Shown: one piece after another, positions 20,046 to 27,944 of the stretch
Position numbering within the stretch: position 1 is the stretch's first letter
Layout of the letters: the number at the start of each line of letters is the position of its first letter
NCBI RefSeq assembly: GCF_014196495.1
Contig: NZ_JACIDT010000007.1
Location: 62,001-126,000 of the forward strand
DNA from: Sphingobium jiangsuense
GTDB lineage: Bacteria; Pseudomonadota; Alphaproteobacteria; Sphingomonadales; Sphingomonadaceae
Direction: 5' to 3'
DNA length: 64,000 nucleotides
Notes under the pieces: model-generated
The model's database searches: none
What the model was told of the DNA's origin: nothing
What the model saw: the letters and a program-made list of their open reading frames with translations, nothing else
Made by a program: the position numbers and the translations under genes

Positions 20046-21476
20046 ATGAGCGGCTATCCCGATCTGTACATGATGATCGACGGCGAGAAGATCGGCACGG
20101 ACGGGCGCGCCACCTTCCCGGTGGTCAACCCGGCGACGGAAGAGGTGCTGGGCCAGCTGCCGCTCGCCACCCCCGCCGATCTCGACCGCGCGCTGGAGGC
20201 GGCGCAGCGCGGCTTTGCCCGTTGGCGCAAGGCGTCGGCGCAGGAACGGGCGGCGGTGCTGGAAGGCGCGGCGCAGCTGATGCTGGAGCGGCGGGAGGAG
20301 CTCGCCCGCGCCGCGACGCTGGAACAGGGCAAGACGCTGGCCGAGGCGCGCATCGAGGTGATGATGAATGTCGGCCTGTTCCGCTTCTACGCGGGCGAGG
20401 TGCATCGCCTCTATGGCCGCGCGCTGGTGCGCCCGGCAGGGCTGCGCTCCACCGTGACGCATGAGCCGGTCGGCCCGGTCGCGGCGTTCGCGCCATGGAA
20501 CTTCCCGCTCGGCAATGCCGGACGCAAGCTGGGCGCGCCGATCGCGGCGGGCTGCTCGGTGATCCTGAAGGCGGCGGAGGAAACCCCGGCCTCGGCGCTG
20601 GGCGTGCTGCAATGCCTCTACGACGCCGGGCTGCCCGGCGATGTGGCGCAGGCGGTGTTCGGCATCCCGGCCGAGGTATCCTCGCACCTGCTGCGCTCGC
20701 CCGTCATCCGCAAGCTGAGCTTCACCGGCTCCACCACCATCGGCAAGCATCTGATCAAGCTGGCGGCGGACGACCTCAAGCGCACGACGATGGAACTGGG
20801 CGGCCATGGCCCGGTGCTGATCTTCGACGATGCCGACCTCGACACGGCGCTCAACGCCGTGGTGCCGCACAAATATCGCAATGCCGGGCAGGTCTGCGTC
20901 TCCCCCACCCGCTTCATCGTGCAGGAAAACATCTATGAGCGCTTCCTCGCGGGCTTCGCCGAGCGGGCGGCGGCGCTGCGCGTCGGCAACGGGCTGGAGG
21001 ACGGCGTGCAGATGGGGCCGATGGCCAATGCCCGCCGCCCCGAAGCGATGGAAAGCCTGATCGCCGATGCCCGGCGGGCGGGCGCGAAGCTGCACACCGG
21101 CGGCGAGCGGATCGGCAATCGCGGCTTCTTCTTCGCGCCGACCGTGCTCTCCGAAATCCCGCTGGATGCGCAGGTGATGAACGAGGAGCCGTTCGGCCCG
21201 GTCGCGCTGATCAACCCCTATCGCAGCGAGGAGGATATGATCGCGGAGGCCAACCGCCTGCCCTATGGCCTCGCCGCCTATTGCTGGACCAGCGACGCGA
21301 AGCGCCAGCGGCTGATCCAGAGCGAGCTGGAAACCGGCATGCTGGCGATCAACACGACGACCGTGGGCGGATCGGACTCGCCGTTCGGCGGCGTCAAATG
21401 GTCGGGCCACGGGCATGAGGACGGGCCCGAAGGCCTCGCCGCCTGCCTCGTCACCAAGACCGTGCACGAAGGCTGA
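20046..21476 (+). CDS. NAD(P)-dependent aldehyde dehydrogenase (ALDH superfamily)
   Basis: This is a 476-residue soluble enzyme. Catalytic elements are in place: Asn152 in PWNFPLG, Glu250 in TMELGGHGP, Cys284 in NAGQVCVSP, and the NAD-site Lys175. It most resembles the succinate-semialdehyde-type ALDHs. It is first at the left edge of the island, with an operator 27 bp upstream, and converges with the HMG-CoA-lyase-like gene. A likely role is oxidising an aldehyde released by the stilbene-cleaving or side-chain-oxidising enzymes of the island, but the substrate cannot be read from sequence. Confidence 0.88.
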   Translation: MSGYPDLYMMIDGEKIGTDGRATFPVVNPATEEVLGQLPLATPADLDRALEAAQRGFARWRKASAQERAAVLEGAAQLMLERREELARAATLEQGKTLAEARIEVMMNVGLFRFYAGEVHRLYGRALVRPAGLRSTVTHEPVGPVAAFAPWNFPLGNAGRKLGAPIAAGCSVILKAAEETPASALGVLQCLYDAGLPGDVAQAVFGIPAEVSSHLLRSPVIRKLSFTGSTTIGKHLIKLAADDLKRTTMELGGHGPVLIFDDADLDTALNAVVPHKYRNAGQVCVSPTRFIVQENIYERFLAGFAERAAALRVGNGLEDGVQMGPMANARRPEAMESLIADARRAGAKLHTGGERIGNRGFFFAPTVLSEIPLDAQVMNEEPFGPVALINPYRSEEDMIAEANRLPYGLAAYCWTSDAKRQRLIQSELETGMLAINTTTVGGSDSPFGGVKWSGHGHEDGPEGLAACLVTKTVHEG

Positions 21477-21519
21477 AACGTTGCGGAGGGGGCCGGATAT
21501 AGGCCCTCTCCCTCCACTT

Positions 21520-22476
21520 TCAGGACAGGCGCCTGCGCAGCGCCGACAGGCTGCCCCCGGCCTTCACCTTGCCGGGCAGCGGGTGGCCGACAATCTCCTC
21601 GGCCAGCCGCGCGCAGTCGATCAGCTTTTCGAGGTCGACACCGGTGGCGACACCCATTTCCTCGCACATCAGCACGAAATCCTCGGTGCAGATATTGCCC
21701 GCCGCGCCCGCATGGGCGGCGAAGGGGCAGCCGCCGAGGCCCGCCACCGCCGCGTCGAAATGGCGCACGCCCATCTGCAACCCCGCATAGGCATTGGCGA
21801 GCCCCAGCCCGCGCGTGTCGTGCAGATGCAGCGACAGCTCCACATCGGGGTTGGCGTCGCGCACCATGCCGACGACGCGGCGGATGCGCTCCGGCGTCGC
21901 CCAGGCCATGGTGTCGCCCAGGCCAATGAGCGACAGGTCCTCGCCCATGTCGCGCGCGACGCTGCGCATCTGCGCGACCAGATCGACCACGCGCGATGGC
22001 TCCACATCGCCCTCGAAATTACAGCCGAAGGCGGCGGTGACGAAGCCGGTCCGCACCGGGATGCCGTGCGCCTGATACATGCGGATCAGCTCCGGCTGGG
22101 CGGCGAGCTGCTGGTCCGGCGTGCGGTTCTGGTTCTTTTTCAGGAACGCATCGGACGCGTAGAGGGTGAGCTTGCCTTCCAGATAGAGCCGCCCGGTGGC
22201 GATCGCGCGCTCCAGCCCCCGCTGGTTCAGCCACAGCCCCGCATAGCGCACGCCGGGGCGCGGCGTCATGCCCGCGACCACTGCCTCGGCATCGGCCATG
22301 CCCGGCACCTTTTCCAGGTGAACGAAGGAGGTAACCTGAATATAATCGAGCCCGGTGTCCGACAGCGCATCGACGAGGCGGATCTTCTGCTCCGTGGGAA
22401 TTGCCTTCTTCTCGATCTGGAAACCTTCCCTCGGCCCTTCTTCCTTGATAGAGATGCTGGCAGGCAGATCGCTCAT
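21520..22476 (-). CDS. HMG-CoA lyase-like enzyme
   Basis: This is a 318-residue TIM-barrel lyase of the DRE-TIM/HMGL family, which cleaves 3-hydroxy-acyl-CoA thioesters to acetyl-CoA and an oxoacid. Visible are the N-terminal EEGPREGFQIE, the metal-binding HLHDTRGLGLANAYAG, and the GLGGCPFAAHAGAAGNICTED loop with the conserved Cys. It is divergent from iclR and shares the operator at 22540. With the class III CoA transferase it could activate and cleave a branched hydroxy-diacid such as citramalate; HMG itself is an alternative. The gene is not in the leucine-degradation context usual for true HMG-CoA lyase. Confidence 0.85.
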   Translation of the reverse strand: MSDLPASISIKEEGPREGFQIEKKAIPTEQKIRLVDALSDTGLDYIQVTSFVHLEKVPGMADAEAVVAGMTPRPGVRYAGLWLNQRGLERAIATGRLYLEGKLTLYASDAFLKKNQNRTPDQQLAAQPELIRMYQAHGIPVRTGFVTAAFGCNFEGDVEPSRVVDLVAQMRSVARDMGEDLSLIGLGDTMAWATPERIRRVVGMVRDANPDVELSLHLHDTRGLGLANAYAGLQMGVRHFDAAVAGLGGCPFAAHAGAAGNICTEDFVLMCEEMGVATGVDLEKLIDCARLAEEIVGHPLPGKVKAGGSLSALRRRLS

Positions 22477-22539
22477 TTCGCTGTTCCTTCGCTTTTGCAG
22501 GCCCCGGTCGAAAGAATATCCGTTGCAGAACGAACCGAT

Positions 22540-22556
22540 GTTCTGTTAAACGGAAC
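22540..22556 (+). promoter_or_regulatory. Island operator, site 2 (GTTCTGTTAAACGGAAC)
   Basis: The palindrome lies in the 113-bp gap between the divergent HMG-CoA-lyase-like gene and iclR, 63 bp and 33 bp from the two start codons. This location is what one expects for autoregulation by the IclR protein. Confidence 0.65.
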
Positions 22557-22589
22557 ACTCATTTCATCACATACGGGGCTTTTCGGATC

Positions 22590-23303
22590 ATGAATTCCAA
22601 GGCAGGCGTTGCCGCCGTCGACCGGGCATTTGACATTCTGCACGCTTTCACGCGGGAAAAGCCCGTCCTGACGCTGGCCGAGATTGCGCGCGCGACGGGG
22701 CTTTACAAGAGCACGATCCTGCGCCTCATGGGGTCGCTGGAAAAATACGGCTTCGTGTGGCAGCGCGCCGACGGCAGCTATCAGCTCGGCTCCGGCCTGC
22801 TCGCCCTGTCCGCCATTTTCCAGGACAGCTTCGAACTGCGCGACTATGTGCAGCCGGTGCTGGAGGAACTGGTCGCCGCCACCAACGAAGGGGCGTCCTT
22901 CTTCATCCGCGACGACGAATATCAGGTCTGCCTGTTCCGCATCGACGGACGCCACGCCATTCGCGACTACAGCATCCGCCTCGGCGACCGCCGCGTGCTC
23001 AACGAGGGCGCGGCCTCGACCATATTGCGCCGGTTCGAAACGCCGTCCGCCCAGCCGGTGCGGCCGGAGGATTTCTGCGTCGTGTCGGTCGGCCGCGTCG
23101 ACCCGGAAATGGCGGCGATGTCGATGCCGGTATTCGGCGCCGGCCATGCGCTGCTCGGCACGATCAGCCTTTCCGGCCCCAGCCTCCGCTTCACGCCGGA
23201 CTATGTCGAGAAGCTGCGCCCGCTGCTGCGCGAGGCCTGCGTCCGCCTGTCCATCAACCTGGGTGAAACGCCCGCCCGCTTCGCGCTGCTGCACGACGAC
23301 TGA
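22590..23303 (+). CDS. IclR-family transcriptional regulator
   Basis: This is a 237-residue regulator. The N-terminal winged helix (~1-70: VDRAFDILHAFTREKPVLTLAEIARATGLYKSTILRLMGSL) is followed by an IclR effector domain with SFFIRDDEYQVCLFRIDG and a LGTISLSGPSLRF segment. IclR proteins bind palindromes as dimers or tetramers and respond to aromatic or small organic acids. It is the best candidate for the factor that recognises the GTTCT-N7-AGAAC sites found before every island transcription unit, including its own. It converges with the CoA transferase gene (43-bp gap). Confidence 0.92.
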   Translation: MNSKAGVAAVDRAFDILHAFTREKPVLTLAEIARATGLYKSTILRLMGSLEKYGFVWQRADGSYQLGSGLLALSAIFQDSFELRDYVQPVLEELVAATNEGASFFIRDDEYQVCLFRIDGRHAIRDYSIRLGDRRVLNEGAASTILRRFETPSAQPVRPEDFCVVSVGRVDPEMAAMSMPVFGAGHALLGTISLSGPSLRFTPDYVEKLRPLLREACVRLSINLGETPARFALLHDD

Positions 23304-23346
23304 GCCCGCCGCGCGGGGTCGCGGTCGAGGCTGCGCGCGCCGCATC

Positions 23347-24579
23347 TCAGATCGCACCTGCGGCGCGGAGGCCCTCCAGCGCCGCCCCGTCGCGCCCCAG
23401 CTCGCCGAAAATCGCTTCATTGTCCGCGCCCAGCACCGGCGGTGCGGAGCGTGCGCCCGGTTGCCCGTCGCCCAGCGCAAAACCGGCGCGCACCACCCGC
23501 ACGCTGTCGAGGCCCGGCTGGCCCATCGGGATTTCATGCACCAGGTCGCGCGCGGTGATCTGCGGATGGGCGAGGATTTCCGGCACGCTCAATATCCGCC
23601 CGGCGGGGATGCCGTTGGCGTTGAGCAGCGTCTCCCATTCCTCGGCGCTGCGGGCGGACAGCGCCTCGTCCAGCACCGCGTTGAGCGCAGCGCGGTTGGT
23701 CTTGCGCGCTTCCCGCTCGGCGAAGCGGGGGTCGGCCGCGAGGCCGGGCCGGTCGATCAGCGCGCACAGCCGCTCGAACTGCTCCTGCTTGTTGGCGGCG
23801 ATGTTGATCTGCCCGTCGGCGCAGCGGAACGCGCCCGAAGGCGCGGCAGTCATGTTCTGGTTGCCGATGGGCTTGGCCTCCACCCCGGCGATCAGATAGT
23901 TGGACACCGCCCAGCCCAGCGCGGAGATGGTCGCGTCCAGCATCGACAGGTCGATATAGCAGCCCTGCCCCGTCCGCTCGCGCCGGAACAGCGCGCTGGC
24001 GATGGCGAACGCGGCGCCGACGCCGCCCAGCGTGTCGCAGAGCGGATAGCCCACCCGCAGCGGCGCGGACTGCGCATCGCCGGTGATGCTCATCACGCCG
24101 GACAGACCCTGCACGATCTGGTCATAGGCGGGATTGCCGCTCATCGGCCCGTCCTGCCCGAAGCCGGAGATCGAGCAATAGACGATCGACGGCCGGATCG
24201 CCTTCACCACCTCATAGCCGAAGCCCAGCCGCTCCATCACCTTGGGGCGGAAATTCTCCACCACCACGTCCGCCGTGGCGAGCAGCTCGCGGAACAGCGC
24301 CTTGCCGTCCGGGTGCTTGAGGTCGATGGTGACGGACTTCTTCCCCGCATTCTGCGCGAGGAAGGACGTGCCCATCATCTGCGCGTTGAGCGCCGGGGAG
24401 GCGCCCAGCTTGCGCGCCAGATCGCCGCCGTCCGGGTTCTCGACCTTGATGACCTCCGCGCCCAGCATCGCCATCTGATAGGTCGCATAGGGGCCGGACA
24501 GCACGTTGGTCAGGTCCAGCACGCGCACGCCGCGCAACAGGTCGGCGGGCGGCAGCGCTCCTTCCTCGCTCGCCGTCAC
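23347..24579 (-). CDS. Class III (CaiB/BaiF) CoA transferase
   Basis: This is a 410-residue enzyme with VRVLDLTNVLSGPYATYQMAMLGAEVIKVENPDGGD at the N-terminus and NPAYDQIVQGLSGVMSITG holding the catalytic Asp region. Family members move CoA between carboxylic acids. It is the last gene of a four-gene minus-strand operon (FAA hydrolase, gentisate-type dioxygenase, flavin monooxygenase, CoA transferase); its start lies two bases after the monooxygenase stop. The inferred role is to activate a product of ring cleavage for the HMGL-like lyase encoded next door. Confidence 0.9.
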   Translation of the reverse strand: MTASEEGALPPADLLRGVRVLDLTNVLSGPYATYQMAMLGAEVIKVENPDGGDLARKLGASPALNAQMMGTSFLAQNAGKKSVTIDLKHPDGKALFRELLATADVVVENFRPKVMERLGFGYEVVKAIRPSIVYCSISGFGQDGPMSGNPAYDQIVQGLSGVMSITGDAQSAPLRVGYPLCDTLGGVGAAFAIASALFRRERTGQGCYIDLSMLDATISALGWAVSNYLIAGVEAKPIGNQNMTAAPSGAFRCADGQINIAANKQEQFERLCALIDRPGLAADPRFAEREARKTNRAALNAVLDEALSARSAEEWETLLNANGIPAGRILSVPEILAHPQITARDLVHEIPMGQPGLDSVRVVRAGFALGDGQPGARSAPPVLGADNEAIFGELGRDGAALEGLRAAGAI

Positions 24580-24581
24580 GA

Positions 24582-25778
24582 TTAAATCTCCGTGGTCTGC
24601 ACGTCGTAGCGATAGAGCCAGTCATAGCGATCGGTGATCGGGTCGCGGCTCCATTCGGTTTCCATATATTTGACCGCGCCTTCCTCGGTCGCGAGCGCGG
24701 ATTCGTGGAAGCGCGCGGTATTCTCCTTCGCGCCCATCACCATCTTGCGGGTGCGTTCGACCCGCGCCTGCTCATAGGCCTTCAGCGCTTCGAGCGGGTC
24801 GTCATATTTGTCGAGGCAGCGGCCGAGCACCACGCCGTCCTCGATCGACATCACCGCCCCCTGCGCGAGGAAGGGCAGCGTCGCATGGCAGGCATCGCCG
24901 AGCAGCGTCGCGCGGCCCTTCGTCCATTCGGTGCGCGGCGTGCGCTCCATGAACGCCCATTTCATTACCGTGGGCGCGGCGTGGATCAGCGTCTGCACAT
25001 CCTCGTGCCAGCCGGCGAAGTCGGTCGCGCATTCCTCGATGCTGCCCTGCTCGTACCAGCTTTCGACCTGCCAGTCGTCGCGCTCGATCGTGCCGATCAT
25101 GTTCATCAGCTTGCCGCCGCGCAGCGGATAGTTGACCATGTGGCCGCCGGGGCCGATCCACGTCCAGCCGACCATCTGGCGCAGATGCTCCGGCAGCCGC
25201 TCCATCGGGATGACCGCGCGCCACGCGATCATGCCGGTGAAATTAGCCTCGTCGTCGCCGAACAGGCTCTTGCGCACCGCCGATTTGACGCCATCGGCGC
25301 CGACCAGCAGATCGCCATCCGCCGAACTGCCGTCCTGAAAATGCAGCGTCACGCCATCGTCGCGCAGTTCCACGTCCGTCACCGATTTGGCCAGCCGGAT
25401 GCAGTCGGGCGACAGCGCGCGCACCGCGTCCACCAGCGTACCCAGCAGGTCGGGGCGATAGACGGTCAGATAAGGATAGCCATATTTCTCGATCGCGAGC
25501 GGCCCCAGATCGAACATCGGCCAGCGCCGTCCGGTGTTCCAGAGGCGGAATTCCTTCTTCTGCGGCGCGCAGGATGCCGCCTTCAGCGTCTCGAACACGC
25601 CCAGCGCGTCGAGCGCGCGGGAACCGTTGGGGCTGATCTGCACGCCCGCGCCGACCTCGCCCAGCTCGCGCGCCTGCTCATAGACCTCCACCTCATAGCC
25701 GCGGCGCAGCAGGGAAAGGGCGGCAGCCATGCCGCCGATGCCGCCGCCGGCAATCAGGATTTTGGGCGATTTGCTCAT
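24582..25778 (-). CDS. FAD-dependent aromatic monooxygenase (salicylate/3-hydroxybenzoate hydroxylase type)
   Basis: This is a 398-residue class A flavoprotein monooxygenase. The GGGIGGMAAALSLLRRGYEVEVYEQ dinucleotide-binding fold starts at residue ~9, the DG motif appears as DLLVGADGVKSAVRKSLFG, and the GD motif as ATLLGDACHATLPFLAQGA. Such enzymes hydroxylate a phenolic acid at the expense of NAD(P)H and O2. Its position directly after a gentisate-type dioxygenase suggests that it makes gentisate or an alkyl-gentisate from salicylate or 3-hydroxybenzoate analogues. The exact regiochemistry is not readable. Confidence 0.9.
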   Translation of the reverse strand: MSKSPKILIAGGGIGGMAAALSLLRRGYEVEVYEQARELGEVGAGVQISPNGSRALDALGVFETLKAASCAPQKKEFRLWNTGRRWPMFDLGPLAIEKYGYPYLTVYRPDLLGTLVDAVRALSPDCIRLAKSVTDVELRDDGVTLHFQDGSSADGDLLVGADGVKSAVRKSLFGDDEANFTGMIAWRAVIPMERLPEHLRQMVGWTWIGPGGHMVNYPLRGGKLMNMIGTIERDDWQVESWYEQGSIEECATDFAGWHEDVQTLIHAAPTVMKWAFMERTPRTEWTKGRATLLGDACHATLPFLAQGAVMSIEDGVVLGRCLDKYDDPLEALKAYEQARVERTRKMVMGAKENTARFHESALATEEGAVKYMETEWSRDPITDRYDWLYRYDVQTTEI

Positions 25779-25863
25779 GAGATGCTCCAGTCAGAAATGT
25801 GCATGGGGGTGGCGGCCGCCGCCACCGGCAGGGCGCGTCGGCCCGGAAAATTCGGTTCGCTCG

Positions 25864-26811
25864 TCAAGAATGCTCTTCCCGCAGCCAGCCGAGCTTGGCG
25901 AAGACGGGCTCGTCGGTGACGCGCAGCAGCACCGCCTCCTCCGCCGCGCGGTGGAGGAAAGGCCGCCAGGCGGGCACCGCGATGGTGTCGCCGAATGCCC
26001 AGTCCAGCGTCTCGCCGTCGATTTCGGTGACGCCGCTGCCCTTCACCACCGCATAGATATTGTTCGCCGTGGTGCGCAGCGGCGCGGTCGCGCCGCCGGC
26101 CGGGATGCGCAGCATGTGGAGGCCGATGGTGTCGAGCTTTTCCGGCCCCAGCTCCACCGAAACCACCTGGCCGGCCCCTGCCCTCGCCTGAGCGGCGTCG
26201 AGCGCTGCCAGCGTATCCTCCCAGCGGAAGGCGATGGGCGCCTGCTCCAGCCGCTCGACCTCCGGCTCCAGCCCCTGCCGATGCGGCTCGTAGAACATCG
26301 GTTCCAGCAGATGCACCAGCGGCACGTCGAGGAAGTCCATCCAGTAGCAATCTTCATCGCCCTCATTGGCATGGGAATGCCATGCCCAGTTGGGCGTCAG
26401 CAGCACGTCGCCGGGGCGCATCTCCACCTGTTTGCCGTTGACGATGGTGGAAGTGCCCCGGCCTTCGAGGATCAGCCGCAGCGCGTTCGGCGTGTGGCGA
26501 TGGGCGCGGGCGACCTCGCCGGGGCGGACCATCTGATAGGCGGCCACCAGCGTCCGCACCGTGGGATAGATATTCCCCTCGACCGGGTTGAACATGGTGA
26601 GGTTGCGCCGCTCGGCAAATTCGGTGTCGACCAGTTCCCCCGCCCGGTCGAGGATCGGCTTCACATCCGCATAATGCCAGACATGGGGCAGGAAATTCCT
26701 CTTCTGCTCGCGCCACAACGCCGGGAAGCGGCGATGCCAGCCGCCTTCCATGTTGAGGTCGGTGAACGCCTGATAGAGGGCGTTGAGCGAGTCCATGGGC
26801 CGCGCCGTCAT
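25864..26811 (-). CDS. Gentisate 1,2-dioxygenase-like bicupin
   Basis: This is a 315-residue ring-cleaving dioxygenase. The first cupin has the metal ligands His104, His106 (VARAHRHTPNALRLILEG) and His145 (NWAWHSHANEG). A second, degenerate cupin follows from ~235. The family opens gentisate, 1-hydroxy-2-naphthoate or substituted salicylates. The start MTARPMDSLNALYQ lies one base after the upstream FAA hydrolase stop; the frame extends 30 bp further into that gene. Operon context (FAA hydrolase before, hydroxylase after) supports gentisate-type chemistry. Confidence 0.88.
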   Translation of the reverse strand: MTARPMDSLNALYQAFTDLNMEGGWHRRFPALWREQKRNFLPHVWHYADVKPILDRAGELVDTEFAERRNLTMFNPVEGNIYPTVRTLVAAYQMVRPGEVARAHRHTPNALRLILEGRGTSTIVNGKQVEMRPGDVLLTPNWAWHSHANEGDEDCYWMDFLDVPLVHLLEPMFYEPHRQGLEPEVERLEQAPIAFRWEDTLAALDAAQARAGAGQVVSVELGPEKLDTIGLHMLRIPAGGATAPLRTTANNIYAVVKGSGVTEIDGETLDWAFGDTIAVPAWRPFLHRAAEEAVLLRVTDEPVFAKLGWLREEHS

Positions 26812-26812
26812 C

Positions 26813-27703
26813 TCAGTTCTGCTTGACGATGGGCGGCACATAAGGCTGGGCGAAGGGCTCGCTCATGCCCAGTTCGCCCTGCACCACATCGACAGACATC
26901 TCACCGATTTGGTCGATGGCGATGCGGATGCGGTCGCCCGCCACCACCGGGCCGACGCCTTCGGGCGTGCCGGTCGCGATGATGTCGCCGGGGTAGAGCG
27001 TCATCACGGCGGAAGCCATTTCGACCATGCCCGGAATGTCGAGCACCAGATCGCGGGTATTGGCCGACTGGCGCAGTTCGTCGCCGACCCACAGCTTCAT
27101 GCCGAGCTGGTCGGGATGCTCGATCTCGTCGGCGGTGACGATCCACGGACCGACGGGGCAGAAGCTGTCATAGGCCTTGCGGAAGACGCGCTCCTCGCGC
27201 CCGCGCACCACCATGTCGAGCAGGCAGGCATAGCCGAACACCGCCTCGCGCCAGTCCTCGCGTTTCAGGCCGCGCACCTGCTTGCCGATGATGATCGCCA
27301 GCTCGCTTTCATGATGCACCTCGCGCCCCGGCACATTGGGCAGCACCACCGGATCGGCGGGGCCGGAGAGCGACGAGCAGGGCTTCAGGAAAAAGCCCTG
27401 GTTGGTGGCGCGATATTGCGCCTGCATTTCCTTGCCATGGGCATGATAGTTGACCGGATAGGCGATGACCTTGTTCGGCCACGGCACCGGCGTTTCGAGG
27501 CGAACGGCGGCGAGCGGCTTGCGCGGCGCGCTTTCCAGCGCCGCCTCGATCTCCGCCCTTTTCGCGTCGAAGTCGCGGATCAGGCGCAGCACGCCGGTCG
27601 CGGGCCATTCCGCCGGATCGACCCCGGCGATGCCCGTGATATCCGCGATCTCCTGATCCAGGACGATGCCTATCCTTCCTCCGTCAAATCTTGCCAGCCG
27701 CAT
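26813..27703 (-). CDS. Fumarylacetoacetate hydrolase family protein (fumaryl/maleylpyruvate hydrolase type)
   Basis: This is a 296-residue FAH-fold hydrolase. The metal-binding segment VHHESELAIIIGK and FGYACLLDMV are present, followed by FCPVGPWIVTADEI and LYPGDIIATGTPEGVGPV. It should hydrolyse the ring-cleavage product of the neighbouring dioxygenase to pyruvate plus a C4/C5 diacid. No glutathione- or cysteine-type maleylpyruvate isomerase is visible in the island, so it may act directly on the maleyl form. First gene of the operon; two tandem operators end about 18 bp upstream of its ATG. Confidence 0.9.
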   Translation of the reverse strand: MRLARFDGGRIGIVLDQEIADITGIAGVDPAEWPATGVLRLIRDFDAKRAEIEAALESAPRKPLAAVRLETPVPWPNKVIAYPVNYHAHGKEMQAQYRATNQGFFLKPCSSLSGPADPVVLPNVPGREVHHESELAIIIGKQVRGLKREDWREAVFGYACLLDMVVRGREERVFRKAYDSFCPVGPWIVTADEIEHPDQLGMKLWVGDELRQSANTRDLVLDIPGMVEMASAVMTLYPGDIIATGTPEGVGPVVAGDRIRIAIDQIGEMSVDVVQGELGMSEPFAQPYVPPIVKQN

Positions 27704-27720
27704 TGCTCGCCTTTCGTTTA

Positions 27721-27757
27721 GTTCTGTCTAATAGAATATAGTTCTATTATATAGAGA
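27721..27757 (+). promoter_or_regulatory. Island operator pair, sites 3a and 3b
   Basis: Two consecutive sites, GTTCTGTCTAATAGAAT (27721-27737) and GTTCTATTATATAGAGA (27741-27757), are separated by three bases, giving a 20-bp period (two helical turns). They sit 18-54 bp upstream of the FAA hydrolase ATG, so a bound protein would cover the promoter. Confidence 0.65.
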
Positions 27758-27847
27758 GAATCAGATGAAATCAATTGTATTCACGCCTCGAAAGGCAGGA
27801 TTTTTGCCGTTCGGCGGCGGGAGCAGAGGCCCGCCCCAGCCCCAACG

Positions 27848-27883
27848 GGAAACGCGGGCAGCCGGAGAGCCACCCGCGTTTCC
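27848..27883. terminator. GC-rich hairpin downstream of the TonB receptor gene
   Basis: A perfect 11-bp inverted repeat, GGAAACGCGGG / CCCGCGTTTCC, lies 62 nt past the receptor stop. There is no T-run on either strand, so it may only be an mRNA-stabilising or weak terminating hairpin. Confidence 0.4.
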
Positions 27884-27944
27884 TGTCCGAAAGAGGATCG
27901 GAAGGAGGGATCGTCGCCAATCCCCTCCCCCGGCCTTTTCACAC

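Noticed and set aside
21485..21515. Possible bidirectional terminator between the aldehyde dehydrogenase and HMGL-like genes
   Set aside because: The AGGGGGCC / GGCCCTCT pairing is imperfect and neither side has a T-run, so it is not supported enough to list.
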